DNA of 64,000 nt from JAIRVZ01 sp031553755 (GTDB lineage: Bacteria > Bacteroidota > Bacteroidia > Bacteroidales > Azobacteroidaceae), in contig JAVBKZ010000021.1 in NCBI GenBank assembly GCA_031553755.1, positions 62,001-126,000 on the forward strand, given 5' to 3'. This document shows, in pieces, positions 8,461 to 18,108 of the stretch (the first letter of the stretch is position 1; every line of letters starts with the position of its first letter). The position numbers and the translations under genes are program-made. Under the pieces are notes generated by a model. That model was not told where the DNA came from and did not search any database. It saw nothing but the letters and a program-made list of their open reading frames with translations.

Positions 8461-11400
8461 ATGAAAACACAGAAACTTAAAATTATTGCTTTTTGCCTTT
8501 CGGCTATTCTTTTTGCAAATACTGTGAAAGCGGAAGAACCGAACATTGTTGTAGACGGAAATGCTCGTTTTACTGTACTTACTCCAAGTTTAATAAGAAC
8601 AGAATATTCTGGTGATGGAGTCTTCGAAAACAAGAAAAGCTATAACATTGTGGATCATAACTTGACTTCCACTTCCTATACGACAAAAGTAAACGATGGT
8701 TGGCGTGAAATTGAAACAGAAAAGCTATTACTTCGTTACAAACAAAACTCAGGAGCTTTTGATTCCACCAATTTAGTTATCAATTTAAAAGAACGGCTAA
8801 CCTATGCAAAACCTTGGGTTTCAACAACAGGGAGTAGCTTTTTTCAGAGTGAAGCCGAAAAACTTAAACTCTATGGAGGCGCGACGACAGCTACTGATCA
8901 TAAAAACTATACAGGTACCGGATTTGTCGCAGGACTTAAGTATGTCGGAGCGGGAATGCAATGGTCAATGAATAATGATATATTCGCAGGAGAATATATC
9001 ATCTCTTTAAGATATTGTAGCGGCAAAGGAGCTCAAACCATTAGTTTATATATAGATGGAGTGAGAACACAAATACAATTGGAGGCAACAGCCGATTGGG
9101 ATACATGGAAAACCTTCACAAAAAAAATAGATTTAGCCAAAGGGTCACATACTTTCAAAGTGCAATGTGACGCTGAAGATACCTACAACGTCAATTTCGA
9201 TTGGGTAAGTGTATTGCCAAATATTGGTATAAATCAAATTTGTGAAGCTGAAAATGCCAATCTTGAAGGAGGCGCTTCAAACGCGAGTAATCATGCGGGA
9301 TTCAGTGGAACAGGCTTTGTCGCAGGATTGAAAGTTGTAGGAGCCAAAATTACATGGAACGTAAACAACTCTTTGTCTGCAGGAAATTACACGCTTACAA
9401 TTAAATACACGAATGGCATTCCGGCCGACAATCAACATATTGCCCGGACAATAAGTTTATACATAAACAACGTAAAAACTCAAATCACACTTGAACCTAC
9501 AGCGGATTGGGCAACATGGGGATTTTTCACAAAAACAGTTCCATTGATTGCGGGACAAAACACCATCGTTTTATCATGTGATACCGGCGACTCGTACAAT
9601 GTAAATATTGACTGGCTAACCCTTACTCAGGTGGAAGGAGAATTACCGAAAGAAAATATTATCCCTGTATCATCCAGTTCAAATCTGGGAGCATGGTCGC
9701 GTGGATTAGATGAGAAAAAAGGATCAATTCCTTTGTGGGATGGAATTTTAAGCCGCGATGGTTGGTACTTGTTAGATGATAGCCAAACAGCGTTGCAAGA
9801 TGGAGAAGGTTGGGTGGTCGATCGTCCGGTTCATGCCGGAGGCTATTTAGATGGTTATTTCTTTGGATATGGAAATGATTATCAAACTGCTTTAAAAGAA
9901 TTTTACAAGATAACAGGAAATCCGGTTTTACTTCCTAAATGGGCTTTTGGAGTCTGGTATTCAATCAATTCGGAAACATACACGAATGCTGCTTATTACA
10001 AAAATACATTATTACCAAAATTCCGTTCAGAGAAACTTCCGTTAGATGTGTTGGTAGTTGATACCGACTGGAAAACTCCAGAACGTTGGAATGGTTGGAA
10101 TTGGATTAGCACGAATTTCCCAGATCCACAAGGATTTATGGATTGGACAAAAGAACAAAATTTGGTCATCCCATTAAATGTTCATCCGACCATTCAGAAT
10201 AATGATCCGAGATTCGCTCAAACAAATACCACAGCGGGAGGATTAATCCAAAATGGCAGTAGGTATCATTTTGATTTTACCAATAAAAAGCATACGAAAG
10301 CTTATTTTGATTTGCATGAACCATTTAATAGTCAAGGAGTTCGTTTCTGGTGGTTTGATCAAGCAGAAACTCCAAACTCTCAAGTGGCCGGAGTACCAGC
10401 AGATACATGGATAAATGGTCTGTATGCCAAATATGCAAATGATCAAAATTTGCGTGGGTTTGCATTTTCACGGATTGGCTCAGGGCATGCCGGTTATAGT
10501 GATAGCAGAACTCCCGGAATCGCATGGTCGGAACACCGTTACACATTGCATTTTACCGGTGATACATACAACGAATGGAGTATGCTTGCTTTTCAATCTA
10601 CTTTCACGATCAAGGAAGCCAATATAGGTATTCCATACGTTTCACATGATTTAGGTAGTTATCATGGAAATCATTTAAGTGATGACATGTATATGCGCTG
10701 GGTACAATTTGGAACTTTCCAACCGATTTTCCGTTTGCATTCCAAACGAGGAGAACGTTTACCTTGGCAATATCCTAATGTAGCTCAACAGGCAACTGAG
10801 TTTATTCGTTTACGTGAAGCGTTGGTTCCCTATACCTATTCTTTAGCTCACGAATCATCAACAGGTGGTATGCCCATTGTAAGAGGAATGTATTTTTATT
10901 ATCCAGAAGCAGCAGAATCTTATACATTTGATAAACAATATTTTTATGGAGAAAAAATGCTTGTATCTCCGATTGTAACTGCCGGAGCTACAGCTTCGAC
11001 ACAAGTTTGGTTTCCTGAAGGCACTTGGATTAATTATTTTACCAATGAAAAAATAGCTGGGCCAAAAACACAAAACATAACTGCCGATTATAGTACAATG
11101 CCTGTTTTTGTGAAAGCCGGAGGTATTATTCCATTGGCGCCATATTCCGATTGCGTTAGTCAAATGACTGCAGAATCTCTTATCTTAAAAGTATATGCAG
11201 GAGACGATGGTGAATTTACCTTGTATGAAGATGAAGGAGAAAATTTGAATTATCAAAATAGTAAATACGCATTAACAAAATGTATATACAAAGAACAAGA
11301 CAGAAAATTCTCAATCAAAGCATCTCAGGGAGATTATACGGGAGCCGCTAAACAACGCGCGTATGATATTGGATTTTATAATGCCGTTATTCCTGAAAGA

Positions 11401-11805
11401 ATCTTAGTGAATGGAGTTCAACTGAATCGAATAGCGGCTGCATCCGGAGAAGGTTGGTGGGTTGTTAATGACGCGGTTTACATTCATTTGGATAAACGTG
11501 CGGTTACTTCTGATATTGAAGTAGTTTTCAATGGTGTTTCTTCTGCCTTGCCTTCGGAAATTATAAATCAGGAAATAAAATTATATCCGAATCCGGCAAT
11601 AGACCAATTTACTATTGAATTGGGTGATATGATGAATGAAGTGTCTGTAGTACGCATTTATGATTTTTTTGGAAAAATTATGTTTAATAAATCAGTTGTT
11701 GGAGAAAAAATAATAATAAATGCTCATACTTTTGCTAAAGGAATTTATTTTGTAGAGATCGATAAAGGAGTAAATAGATATACTCAAAAATTAATTATTA
11801 AGTAG
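8461..11805 (+). CDS. GH31 family glycoside hydrolase with two inserted CBM6/35-like modules and T9SS tail
   Basis: The 1114-residue protein has a signal peptide and the GH31 N-terminal beta-domain (about 25-115). Two tandem CBM6/35-like modules are at about 128-255 and 260-390 (both begin EAE and share GTGFVAGLK and DSYNVN/DTYNVN). The GH31 barrel spans about 395-890, with predicted nucleophile D633 in RFWWFDQAE and acid/base D701 in HFTGDT. A type A sorting domain (about 1035-1114, IKLYPNPAIDQF to LIIK) is at the end. Known activities in this family include alpha-glucosidase, alpha-xylosidase and alpha-galactosidase; substrate cannot be decided from motifs alone. The two CBMs sit inside the N-terminal region instead of at a terminus, which is unusual. 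Confidence 0.88.
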   Translation: MKTQKLKIIAFCLSAILFANTVKAEEPNIVVDGNARFTVLTPSLIRTEYSGDGVFENKKSYNIVDHNLTSTSYTTKVNDGWREIETEKLLLRYKQNSGAFDSTNLVINLKERLTYAKPWVSTTGSSFFQSEAEKLKLYGGATTATDHKNYTGTGFVAGLKYVGAGMQWSMNNDIFAGEYIISLRYCSGKGAQTISLYIDGVRTQIQLEATADWDTWKTFTKKIDLAKGSHTFKVQCDAEDTYNVNFDWVSVLPNIGINQICEAENANLEGGASNASNHAGFSGTGFVAGLKVVGAKITWNVNNSLSAGNYTLTIKYTNGIPADNQHIARTISLYINNVKTQITLEPTADWATWGFFTKTVPLIAGQNTIVLSCDTGDSYNVNIDWLTLTQVEGELPKENIIPVSSSSNLGAWSRGLDEKKGSIPLWDGILSRDGWYLLDDSQTALQDGEGWVVDRPVHAGGYLDGYFFGYGNDYQTALKEFYKITGNPVLLPKWAFGVWYSINSETYTNAAYYKNTLLPKFRSEKLPLDVLVVDTDWKTPERWNGWNWISTNFPDPQGFMDWTKEQNLVIPLNVHPTIQNNDPRFAQTNTTAGGLIQNGSRYHFDFTNKKHTKAYFDLHEPFNSQGVRFWWFDQAETPNSQVAGVPADTWINGLYAKYANDQNLRGFAFSRIGSGHAGYSDSRTPGIAWSEHRYTLHFTGDTYNEWSMLAFQSTFTIKEANIGIPYVSHDLGSYHGNHLSDDMYMRWVQFGTFQPIFRLHSKRGERLPWQYPNVAQQATEFIRLREALVPYTYSLAHESSTGGMPIVRGMYFYYPEAAESYTFDKQYFYGEKMLVSPIVTAGATASTQVWFPEGTWINYFTNEKIAGPKTQNITADYSTMPVFVKAGGIIPLAPYSDCVSQMTAESLILKVYAGDDGEFTLYEDEGENLNYQNSKYALTKCIYKEQDRKFSIKASQGDYTGAAKQRAYDIGFYNAVIPERILVNGVQLNRIAAASGEGWWVVNDAVYIHLDKRAVTSDIEVVFNGVSSALPSEIINQEIKLYPNPAIDQFTIELGDMMNEVSVVRIYDFFGKIMFNKSVVGEKIIINAHTFAKGIYFVEIDKGVNRYTQKLIIK

Positions 11806-11882
11806 GAATAAACGCAAAAAAGGTTTATCAACCTTATTTGTTGATTTGTAGTCTCAATGTTTTTTTAATCAAAGATGAATCA

Positions 11883-11906
11883 ACCGGCCTCGGTTAAGAG
11901 GCCGGT
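11883..11906 (+). other. GC-rich hairpin just upstream of tldD-like start
   Basis: ACCGGCCTC and GAGGCCGGT form a perfect 9-bp stem with loop GGTTAA, ending 18 nt before the next start codon. A weaker hairpin (AAGGTT-TATC-AACCTT) lies at 11820-11835. The strong stem has no T run, so it may modulate translation or stabilise the downstream mRNA; it could also be a weak attenuator between GH31 and the TldD pair. Confidence 0.5.
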
Positions 11907-11924
11907 AGTAAATATGTATTTATA

Positions 11925-13619
11925 ATGAAAAAAATAATCTATTTATTGTTGTTAATCATTTGCTTAACAAATGCTTACGCCCAAGATCCATTATTGGATA
12001 TTTTGAAGAAGGAAGCAGATAGAAACCTGTCTGTATTAAGTAAAGAAGAAACTCCAGCCTATTATATAAGCTATCGAGTATATGATACGGAAAATTATTC
12101 TATAAGTGCTAATCTTGGTAACCTGATGAATAGTAATTTTTATAGAGAAAGACCTTTCTTAGCGACCGTCAGAGTTGGAAGTCATGAGCTTGATAATACA
12201 CGCGAATTAAGAGGAAATAGCAGGACTTTCAATAATAACTTTTCTTATAATCTCTTGATTTTTGATAATGACAGTAAAGTAATACAAACTACGCTTTGGA
12301 GGAAAACCGATGAATTATACAAAAATGCCGTAAAAGATTATGCCAAAGTCAAAGCGAATATGGCTGTTACCGTAGCTTTAGAAGATAAATCTGATGATTT
12401 TTCAAAAGAAACTTCTGTGCAATATTATGAAAAACCAATATTGTTTAAATCTCTTTCATTTGATGTGAAAGGGTGGGAGGATAAACTGAAAAAATATAGC
12501 AATGTTTTTACTTCCAATAAAGAAATATTGTCAGGTAGCGCGAATTTACAAGCACAACTCTGTCGGCGTTATTTTGTCGATACCGATGGAACAAAAGTAG
12601 TAGAAAACACGATCTCGTATCGCTTGTCGCTATCTGCTAATACTGTTGCTGAAGACGGAATGAATATTCCTCTCTATAAATCATATTTTGCACTCAAACC
12701 CGAAGATCTTCCTTCGGAAGAAAAAATATTAGCAGATATAAAGGAATTGGTAAACATGATCGTTCGTTTGAAAAACGCGCCTGTCGCGGAATCGTTTACT
12801 GGTCCTGCTTTGATGACATCGGAAGCGTCCAGTGTGTTTTTTCATGAAATTTTCGGACATAGGATTGAGGGCGCTCGCCTGAAAATGGAAACAGATGCAC
12901 AGACATTCAAAAACAAGATCGGAGAACTGGTTTTACCCGAAGACATCTCTGTTATTTTCGACCCGAAACTTGAAAATTATAAAGGATTTGATTTGTCGGG
13001 AAGTTACAAATACGACGATGAAGGAATTAAAGGCCAACGTGTAACAATTGTTGAAAATGGAATATTGAAGTCTTTTCTTATGAGTAGAGTTCCGATTACA
13101 GGATTCCCAAAATCGAACGGACATGGACGTGGCATGATTTATTTTAATACAGTTACCCGGCAATCAAATATGTTTATAGAGTCTTCTAAACCTAAAACTA
13201 TAAAAGAATTGAGGGGTATGGTTATCGAAGAAGCTAAAAATACGGGTAAATCCTATGGATATCTTTTTGATGATGTATCGGGAGGATTTACGACTACCGG
13301 AAGATATATGCCAAATTCATTCAACGTAACTCCTTTGGTCGTTTACCGGATTTATGTAGATGGCCGTCCTGATGAATTAGTCAGGGGAGTTGACCTTGTA
13401 GGAACGCCTCTCGCTATGTTTTCTCAAATTACGGCTTGTGGGAATGACCTTGGAATTTTTAATGGATATTGTGGAGCTGAGTCAGGTTCGATACCAGTAT
13501 CTTGTGTTTCACCTTCTATTTTTGTAAAAATGGTAGAAACTCAAAAAAGGGTTAAATCTCAAAATCAACCACCTATATTGGAAAGGCCTGTTTCATCCAT
13601 TATTTCATCTTCTAAATAA
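11925..13619 (+). CDS. exported TldD-like metalloprotease, active-site subunit
   Basis: The 564-residue product has a clear signal peptide (IIYLLLLIICLTNAYAQ). It carries the TldD/PmbA fold including the metal-binding HExxxH motif HEIFGH (H307, E308, H312) followed by RIEG. A GxMxxFLMSR-like segment (ENGILKSFLMSR) and a C-terminal region rich in VDLVGTPL and CGAESGSIPVS also fit TldD. In characterised systems TldD with TldE forms a heterodimeric zinc protease with TldD contributing the zinc site. The next gene, 9 nt downstream, is a related protein without the motif. Both here carry signal peptides, so they should act in the envelope or outside, unlike the cytoplasmic E. coli pair. Confidence 0.85.
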   Translation: MKKIIYLLLLIICLTNAYAQDPLLDILKKEADRNLSVLSKEETPAYYISYRVYDTENYSISANLGNLMNSNFYRERPFLATVRVGSHELDNTRELRGNSRTFNNNFSYNLLIFDNDSKVIQTTLWRKTDELYKNAVKDYAKVKANMAVTVALEDKSDDFSKETSVQYYEKPILFKSLSFDVKGWEDKLKKYSNVFTSNKEILSGSANLQAQLCRRYFVDTDGTKVVENTISYRLSLSANTVAEDGMNIPLYKSYFALKPEDLPSEEKILADIKELVNMIVRLKNAPVAESFTGPALMTSEASSVFFHEIFGHRIEGARLKMETDAQTFKNKIGELVLPEDISVIFDPKLENYKGFDLSGSYKYDDEGIKGQRVTIVENGILKSFLMSRVPITGFPKSNGHGRGMIYFNTVTRQSNMFIESSKPKTIKELRGMVIEEAKNTGKSYGYLFDDVSGGFTTTGRYMPNSFNVTPLVVYRIYVDGRPDELVRGVDLVGTPLAMFSQITACGNDLGIFNGYCGAESGSIPVSCVSPSIFVKMVETQKRVKSQNQPPILERPVSSIISSSK

Positions 13620-13628
13620 ACAACAATT

Positions 13629-15284
13629 ATGAATCTACAATATAAAAAATTCTTTGTTTTTGGAGTATTTCTGTTTTTGAATATATCCTTCATTTGTTCG
13701 CAAAAAGAACAGGCTGTTATTGATCTTATGAAAACCGAAGTGGATCGTAATCTTTCAGGATTGAAAATTGAAAATCTTCTTCCTCCTTTTTATATCCGGT
13801 ATGTGATTTTGGATAACGAATTCTTGGATATGTCAGCTTCCGGAGGATTTATATCACAATCCAATACGAGTAAAAGCCGTTATGGATTACCTTTTGTATT
13901 GGTGGGCGATTTTTTTCGCAACAATGTCAGTTATGTTTCCAATAGTGTCCCAATGTTTTTTATAAGTACTGAAGATTCAGGTATCGCGACCGGTATCTGG
14001 AATGGCTTGGATAATAAATACAAACAGGCTGCAGAAGATTTTGAGGCTAAAAAAGCGGTACTTAGCCAAGAAAATCAAACAATGGCACAGCAAAAGGTTG
14101 CAGATTATGAGGATACTCCTTGTCCTGATTTATTGTTGAAACCAGCAAAAATGAATATGGACCCTATTTATTGGGAAAATTATATACGGAAAGGTTCGGA
14201 AGTTTTTAATAAATATCCTGAAATTATTTCTTCTCAAGTTTCAGTTGCCCATAGAAATACGATGGCCTATTGCTATGATACAAAAAAAGGTAAATATGCA
14301 ATTCCAAATTCTTATTACAAAATTACTGTAAATATTTCTATTTTGAATGATAATGGACAGGTGTTGAATGACGATTGGCCGATTGAATATTCATATTTTG
14401 AATCGGTCCCGGATTTGAAATCATTTATCTCTTTATGTGAACAATATGCCGATGATATGATGAAGAGACGAAATGCTCCAATGGTAACTGATCCATATAT
14501 AGGGCCTGTTTTGTTTGAAAATCATGCCGCGATGCAAACTTATGTTATGCAGTTTTTTTATAACCAGTCGTTGATGGCTCAAAAGAAACAAATTTTTTCA
14601 CAAGGAAATAGTAATATTCCTTCTCCCGGACAGTCGATGGAAGACATGATAGGAAAGCAGATCATATCTCCAAGTTTGAATATTGTTTCATTAACCGGTA
14701 CTGAGAGTTACAATGGTGTCAAACTGGATGGATATTATCCGATGGATTTGGAAGGTGTTGTTCCTGACAAAGAACTGTTTTTGGTGAAGAAAGGAGTTCT
14801 GAAGACATTATTGAACAGAAGAATCCCTACATTAAAGGTTCCTCACACCAATGGTCATGCACGGTTTAATGTTTTTTCAAGGCAAACAATTATTGCTCCC
14901 GGAAATATACATGTTTACAGCGATGAAGCAATTCCTCTTAGCGATTTGAAACACAAATTGATTGCCGCTGCCAAAGAAGAAAATTTGGAATATGCATATA
15001 TTGTTCGTAGAATGAGACCTAATTTGGTACTTTCTATTTACAAAATATATGTAGAAGATGGACGGGAAGAATTGGTTCGAGGAGCTATGATTCAAGGACT
15101 AAACCTTAGATCTTTCAAAAAAATATTGGGGGTTTCGAAAGAAGAATTTTTCTATAACCATACAGGTCTTGGCCAGATAGCGACTTATATAGTTCCTTAC
15201 GGTATATTATTTGAAGAAATGGAAGTTTTGAGAGATAATAAAATATCCTTGAAACCACCTTATGTAGTTCCTCAACCCAATTGA
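13629..15284 (+). CDS. exported TldE/PmbA-like partner lacking HExxxH
   Basis: The 551-residue protein has a signal peptide (FFVFGVFLFLNISFICSQ). It is homologous along its length to the upstream TldD-like protein: LMKTEVDRNLSGL matches ILKKEADRNLSVL, and NGHARFNVFSRQ aligns with NGHGRGMIYFNTVTRQ. Where the upstream protein has HEIFGH, this one reads AAMQTYVMQFFYNQ, so the zinc site is gone. That asymmetry is the TldD/TldE pattern, and the 9-nt gap supports a heterodimer. A direct enzymatic role for this subunit alone is unlikely. Confidence 0.78.
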   Translation: MNLQYKKFFVFGVFLFLNISFICSQKEQAVIDLMKTEVDRNLSGLKIENLLPPFYIRYVILDNEFLDMSASGGFISQSNTSKSRYGLPFVLVGDFFRNNVSYVSNSVPMFFISTEDSGIATGIWNGLDNKYKQAAEDFEAKKAVLSQENQTMAQQKVADYEDTPCPDLLLKPAKMNMDPIYWENYIRKGSEVFNKYPEIISSQVSVAHRNTMAYCYDTKKGKYAIPNSYYKITVNISILNDNGQVLNDDWPIEYSYFESVPDLKSFISLCEQYADDMMKRRNAPMVTDPYIGPVLFENHAAMQTYVMQFFYNQSLMAQKKQIFSQGNSNIPSPGQSMEDMIGKQIISPSLNIVSLTGTESYNGVKLDGYYPMDLEGVVPDKELFLVKKGVLKTLLNRRIPTLKVPHTNGHARFNVFSRQTIIAPGNIHVYSDEAIPLSDLKHKLIAAAKEENLEYAYIVRRMRPNLVLSIYKIYVEDGREELVRGAMIQGLNLRSFKKILGVSKEEFFYNHTGLGQIATYIVPYGILFEEMEVLRDNKISLKPPYVVPQPN

Positions 15285-15313
15285 TATTTTTTGAATTTTT
15301 AAAATTATATAAT

Positions 15314-18100
15314 ATGAGATTCCCTAAATTTATAAATAGCAACAGACTATTTTGCCTCATTTTTTTTGTGTTTGCAACATCTTTCGTATTTGCTCAAAAA
15401 CCGGTACCCTATTTGCAAACACCTACACCAAATTCTATTTGGGTTAATTGGCGTACAACTATTTCTTTAGAGAGTAAAGTATTGTATGGAGAATCAGCAT
15501 CTTCTCTCGATGAAATAGCAACCGGTGATACGCAAACATTGACAGATCCCGGCGATAATTACACCAAAAATTATTATTACCACGGAGTTCAACTTACAAA
15601 TTTGAAACCCGGTACACGGTATTTTTATAAAGTAGTGAGCGAATCTGAAACATCAGATGTTTATAGTTTTAAAACATCTCCGGCCGATGGCTCAACCAGT
15701 ATTTATCGCTTTATTATTTTGGGAGATCACCAACTATATGATGATCGTTACGAACGCCTGATGAAAGCGGCTAAAGCTAAAGCTGAAGAAAAATACGGAA
15801 CACCTATTGAAGATCATATAAATCTGATTACCAATGTGGGAGATCAGGTAGATAAAGGAACTTTGAAGCAATATGAAGAAGTACACTTCAAACGTTCGGA
15901 ATCACTTTCTCCCAACCTTCCGATCCTAACCATTGTTGGAAATCACGAAACTTATGGAACTCTCGGATTAAATGCTTACGCGGCACATTATTTTTATGAT
16001 AATATCGAATATAAAGGAATCAAAAGCGGTAGTGAGTTTTACTATGCAACGCAACAAGGCAGGGCCTTATTTTTGATGTTAAGTAGTGAAGGTATTCACA
16101 CGAATAATACTCAACTTAGTTGGGCAAAGCAAGTTATTGAAACCGCGAAAAATGATCCTAATATTGATTGGATTTTTAGTTATAATCACCGTCCATTGCA
16201 AGCCGAACAATATATTGGAGATATTTCAACTTGGGTTGTGAATCAAATCATGCCACTGTTGAATACTACCGAAAAATCGGTCATGAATGTTTCCGGACAT
16301 CACCATCTCTATCACAGAGGGCAATTAAGGGATTATCCGACTTATCATATTATTACGGGCGGTGCAGCATGGGATCAACGTTGGGGACAATCTACTGAAA
16401 AAGATTTTGACGATGTGCAAAAAACGATTGATTATTGGCCTTTTCAGATTGTAGAATTGAATCCTGCCGAAAAATCAATGTATGTGGAAACCTATGTAAT
16501 AGGTAATCAAGTGGAGACATTCAGTCAAGCGATTTTAGTTGATTCTTTTTCAAGAAAATTCGGACAAAAACGACCGAATAAACCATCTGTTCTTCCATTA
16601 ACAAATGAAACCATTGAATTGCCTTATACTTTCCAAAGTAGTCCTTATTCCACCGAAAGCGGATATGAATATAACAGCGTTCAGTTTCAAGTTTCTTCAT
16701 CTTCTGATTTTCAGAAACTGGAGTTTGACTTGATTCGTGATTATGAAAATATTTATGGCGCTCATCCTTCAGGATGTGTTCTGACGGATATAAATAAAGG
16801 TGTTGATATTTTCAAACAAGAAATTGCTAAAAATAAATTATACAACGGAAATCATTATATCCGTGTGCGTCATCGCGATAAAAATGCGGAATGGTCGGAA
16901 TGGTCAGATCCCGTATCATTTACTACCATCAATGGATTATCCGGAGAATGTTCGTTGATTTCTGCTAAAAGGATTTATGCAAGTGGTGAAAACTTAAATT
17001 TCTCTTTTTCCAATGCAAGAAATGAATCCAATCAATGGGTAGGAATTTATAAAGAAACTCAAACACCCGGTTCAAGCTCTCCTTCCATTATTTGGAAGTA
17101 TATGGGAGGCGAATCAGGGACTGTTATTTTCGATAAATCGACATCAAAATTCGACCAAGTAACATCAGGTGTTTATTATGCCGCGTTATTCAAAGATGGA
17201 GGATATGAAGTCATCGCGAAATCGGGATTGTTTTATGTAGGAATAGTTCCTTACTTGGAAAGCGATAAACTTAAATATAATGTTGGAGAAGCTATTACTG
17301 TCGGAATTCATAATGCTCCGAAATTGACAAATGATTGGATTGGTATTTATAAAATGGGACAAACGCCCGGGCCAAGTCCTCAGCCCGCAGCTTCTGCTTG
17401 GGGATATGTTAAAAACGCGACAGATAACGCGTTGAAAATTCAATCGGCAAGCTTGAGCAAGGGATATTATTTCATTACTTATATGATGCAAGATAAGTAT
17501 TTTGAGCCGGGAGACCGTATTTTTATCCAAGTTGGAGAAGAAATATCAACTCTATCATTAGATAAAACTACTTACTACAAAGATGAACCTATTGTTTTTC
17601 ATTATGCCGATGGACCGGGTACTCCGAAAGATTATATCGGAATTTATAAAGAAGGAGATGTCTATGGTGTCGATGAACTAACTACTTACCTATATGTGTA
17701 TGGAGAAGTTACCGGTGATTTGAGTTGGGATAAAAAAATATCAGGAGAATTACTTCCTGAAGGAAATTATTACGCGTACTTCTTTACAAACGACAGTTAT
17801 GACGCTGTTTCCAACAAAGTTACATTTACTGTTAGTCATAACGTAAATTCCGGATTAAAACAATTTTCTTCGGGAGAAGGTGTGAAAATATTTCCTAATC
17901 CGGCAAAATCACAGATAAGTGTAGAACTTGAAAATAAATTACAGGCAGATATCACAGCCTTTCTTTATGATATTTCTGGAAATTTAATAAAGAGCTATCT
18001 TTTTGATAAACAGAGTAATGTAATTAATGTTTCAGGTTTCCCTTCAGGAATTTATTCTTTGAAAATAGAAGATAGGGTAGCAAAAATTATAATTCAATAA
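15314..18100 (+). CDS. purple acid phosphatase-like metallophosphoesterase with three IGIYK repeats and T9SS tail
   Basis: I chose the ATG at 15314 because it gives a proper signal peptide (CLIFFVFATSFVFAQ); the frame opens upstream only from an ATG at 15281 that overlaps the previous gene. The protein (928 aa) has an Fn3-like PAP N-domain (VNWRTTISLESKVLYG), and a calcineurin-type domain with ILGDHQ, NVGDQVD, VGNHE, YNHRP and SGHHHLYH, all in the expected order of metal ligands. A linker sandwich is followed by three C-terminal repeats, each with a (D/Q)(W/Y)(I/V)GIYK core. It ends in a type A sorting domain (KIFPNPAKSQ). It likely removes phosphate from extracellular esters. The repeats resemble the DW(I/V)G(I/L)(Y/F)K core of SKICH-type sandwiches. 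Confidence 0.85.
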   Translation: MRFPKFINSNRLFCLIFFVFATSFVFAQKPVPYLQTPTPNSIWVNWRTTISLESKVLYGESASSLDEIATGDTQTLTDPGDNYTKNYYYHGVQLTNLKPGTRYFYKVVSESETSDVYSFKTSPADGSTSIYRFIILGDHQLYDDRYERLMKAAKAKAEEKYGTPIEDHINLITNVGDQVDKGTLKQYEEVHFKRSESLSPNLPILTIVGNHETYGTLGLNAYAAHYFYDNIEYKGIKSGSEFYYATQQGRALFLMLSSEGIHTNNTQLSWAKQVIETAKNDPNIDWIFSYNHRPLQAEQYIGDISTWVVNQIMPLLNTTEKSVMNVSGHHHLYHRGQLRDYPTYHIITGGAAWDQRWGQSTEKDFDDVQKTIDYWPFQIVELNPAEKSMYVETYVIGNQVETFSQAILVDSFSRKFGQKRPNKPSVLPLTNETIELPYTFQSSPYSTESGYEYNSVQFQVSSSSDFQKLEFDLIRDYENIYGAHPSGCVLTDINKGVDIFKQEIAKNKLYNGNHYIRVRHRDKNAEWSEWSDPVSFTTINGLSGECSLISAKRIYASGENLNFSFSNARNESNQWVGIYKETQTPGSSSPSIIWKYMGGESGTVIFDKSTSKFDQVTSGVYYAALFKDGGYEVIAKSGLFYVGIVPYLESDKLKYNVGEAITVGIHNAPKLTNDWIGIYKMGQTPGPSPQPAASAWGYVKNATDNALKIQSASLSKGYYFITYMMQDKYFEPGDRIFIQVGEEISTLSLDKTTYYKDEPIVFHYADGPGTPKDYIGIYKEGDVYGVDELTTYLYVYGEVTGDLSWDKKISGELLPEGNYYAYFFTNDSYDAVSNKVTFTVSHNVNSGLKQFSSGEGVKIFPNPAKSQISVELENKLQADITAFLYDISGNLIKSYLFDKQSNVINVSGFPSGIYSLKIEDRVAKIIIQ

Positions 18101-18108
18101 AATTTCAT

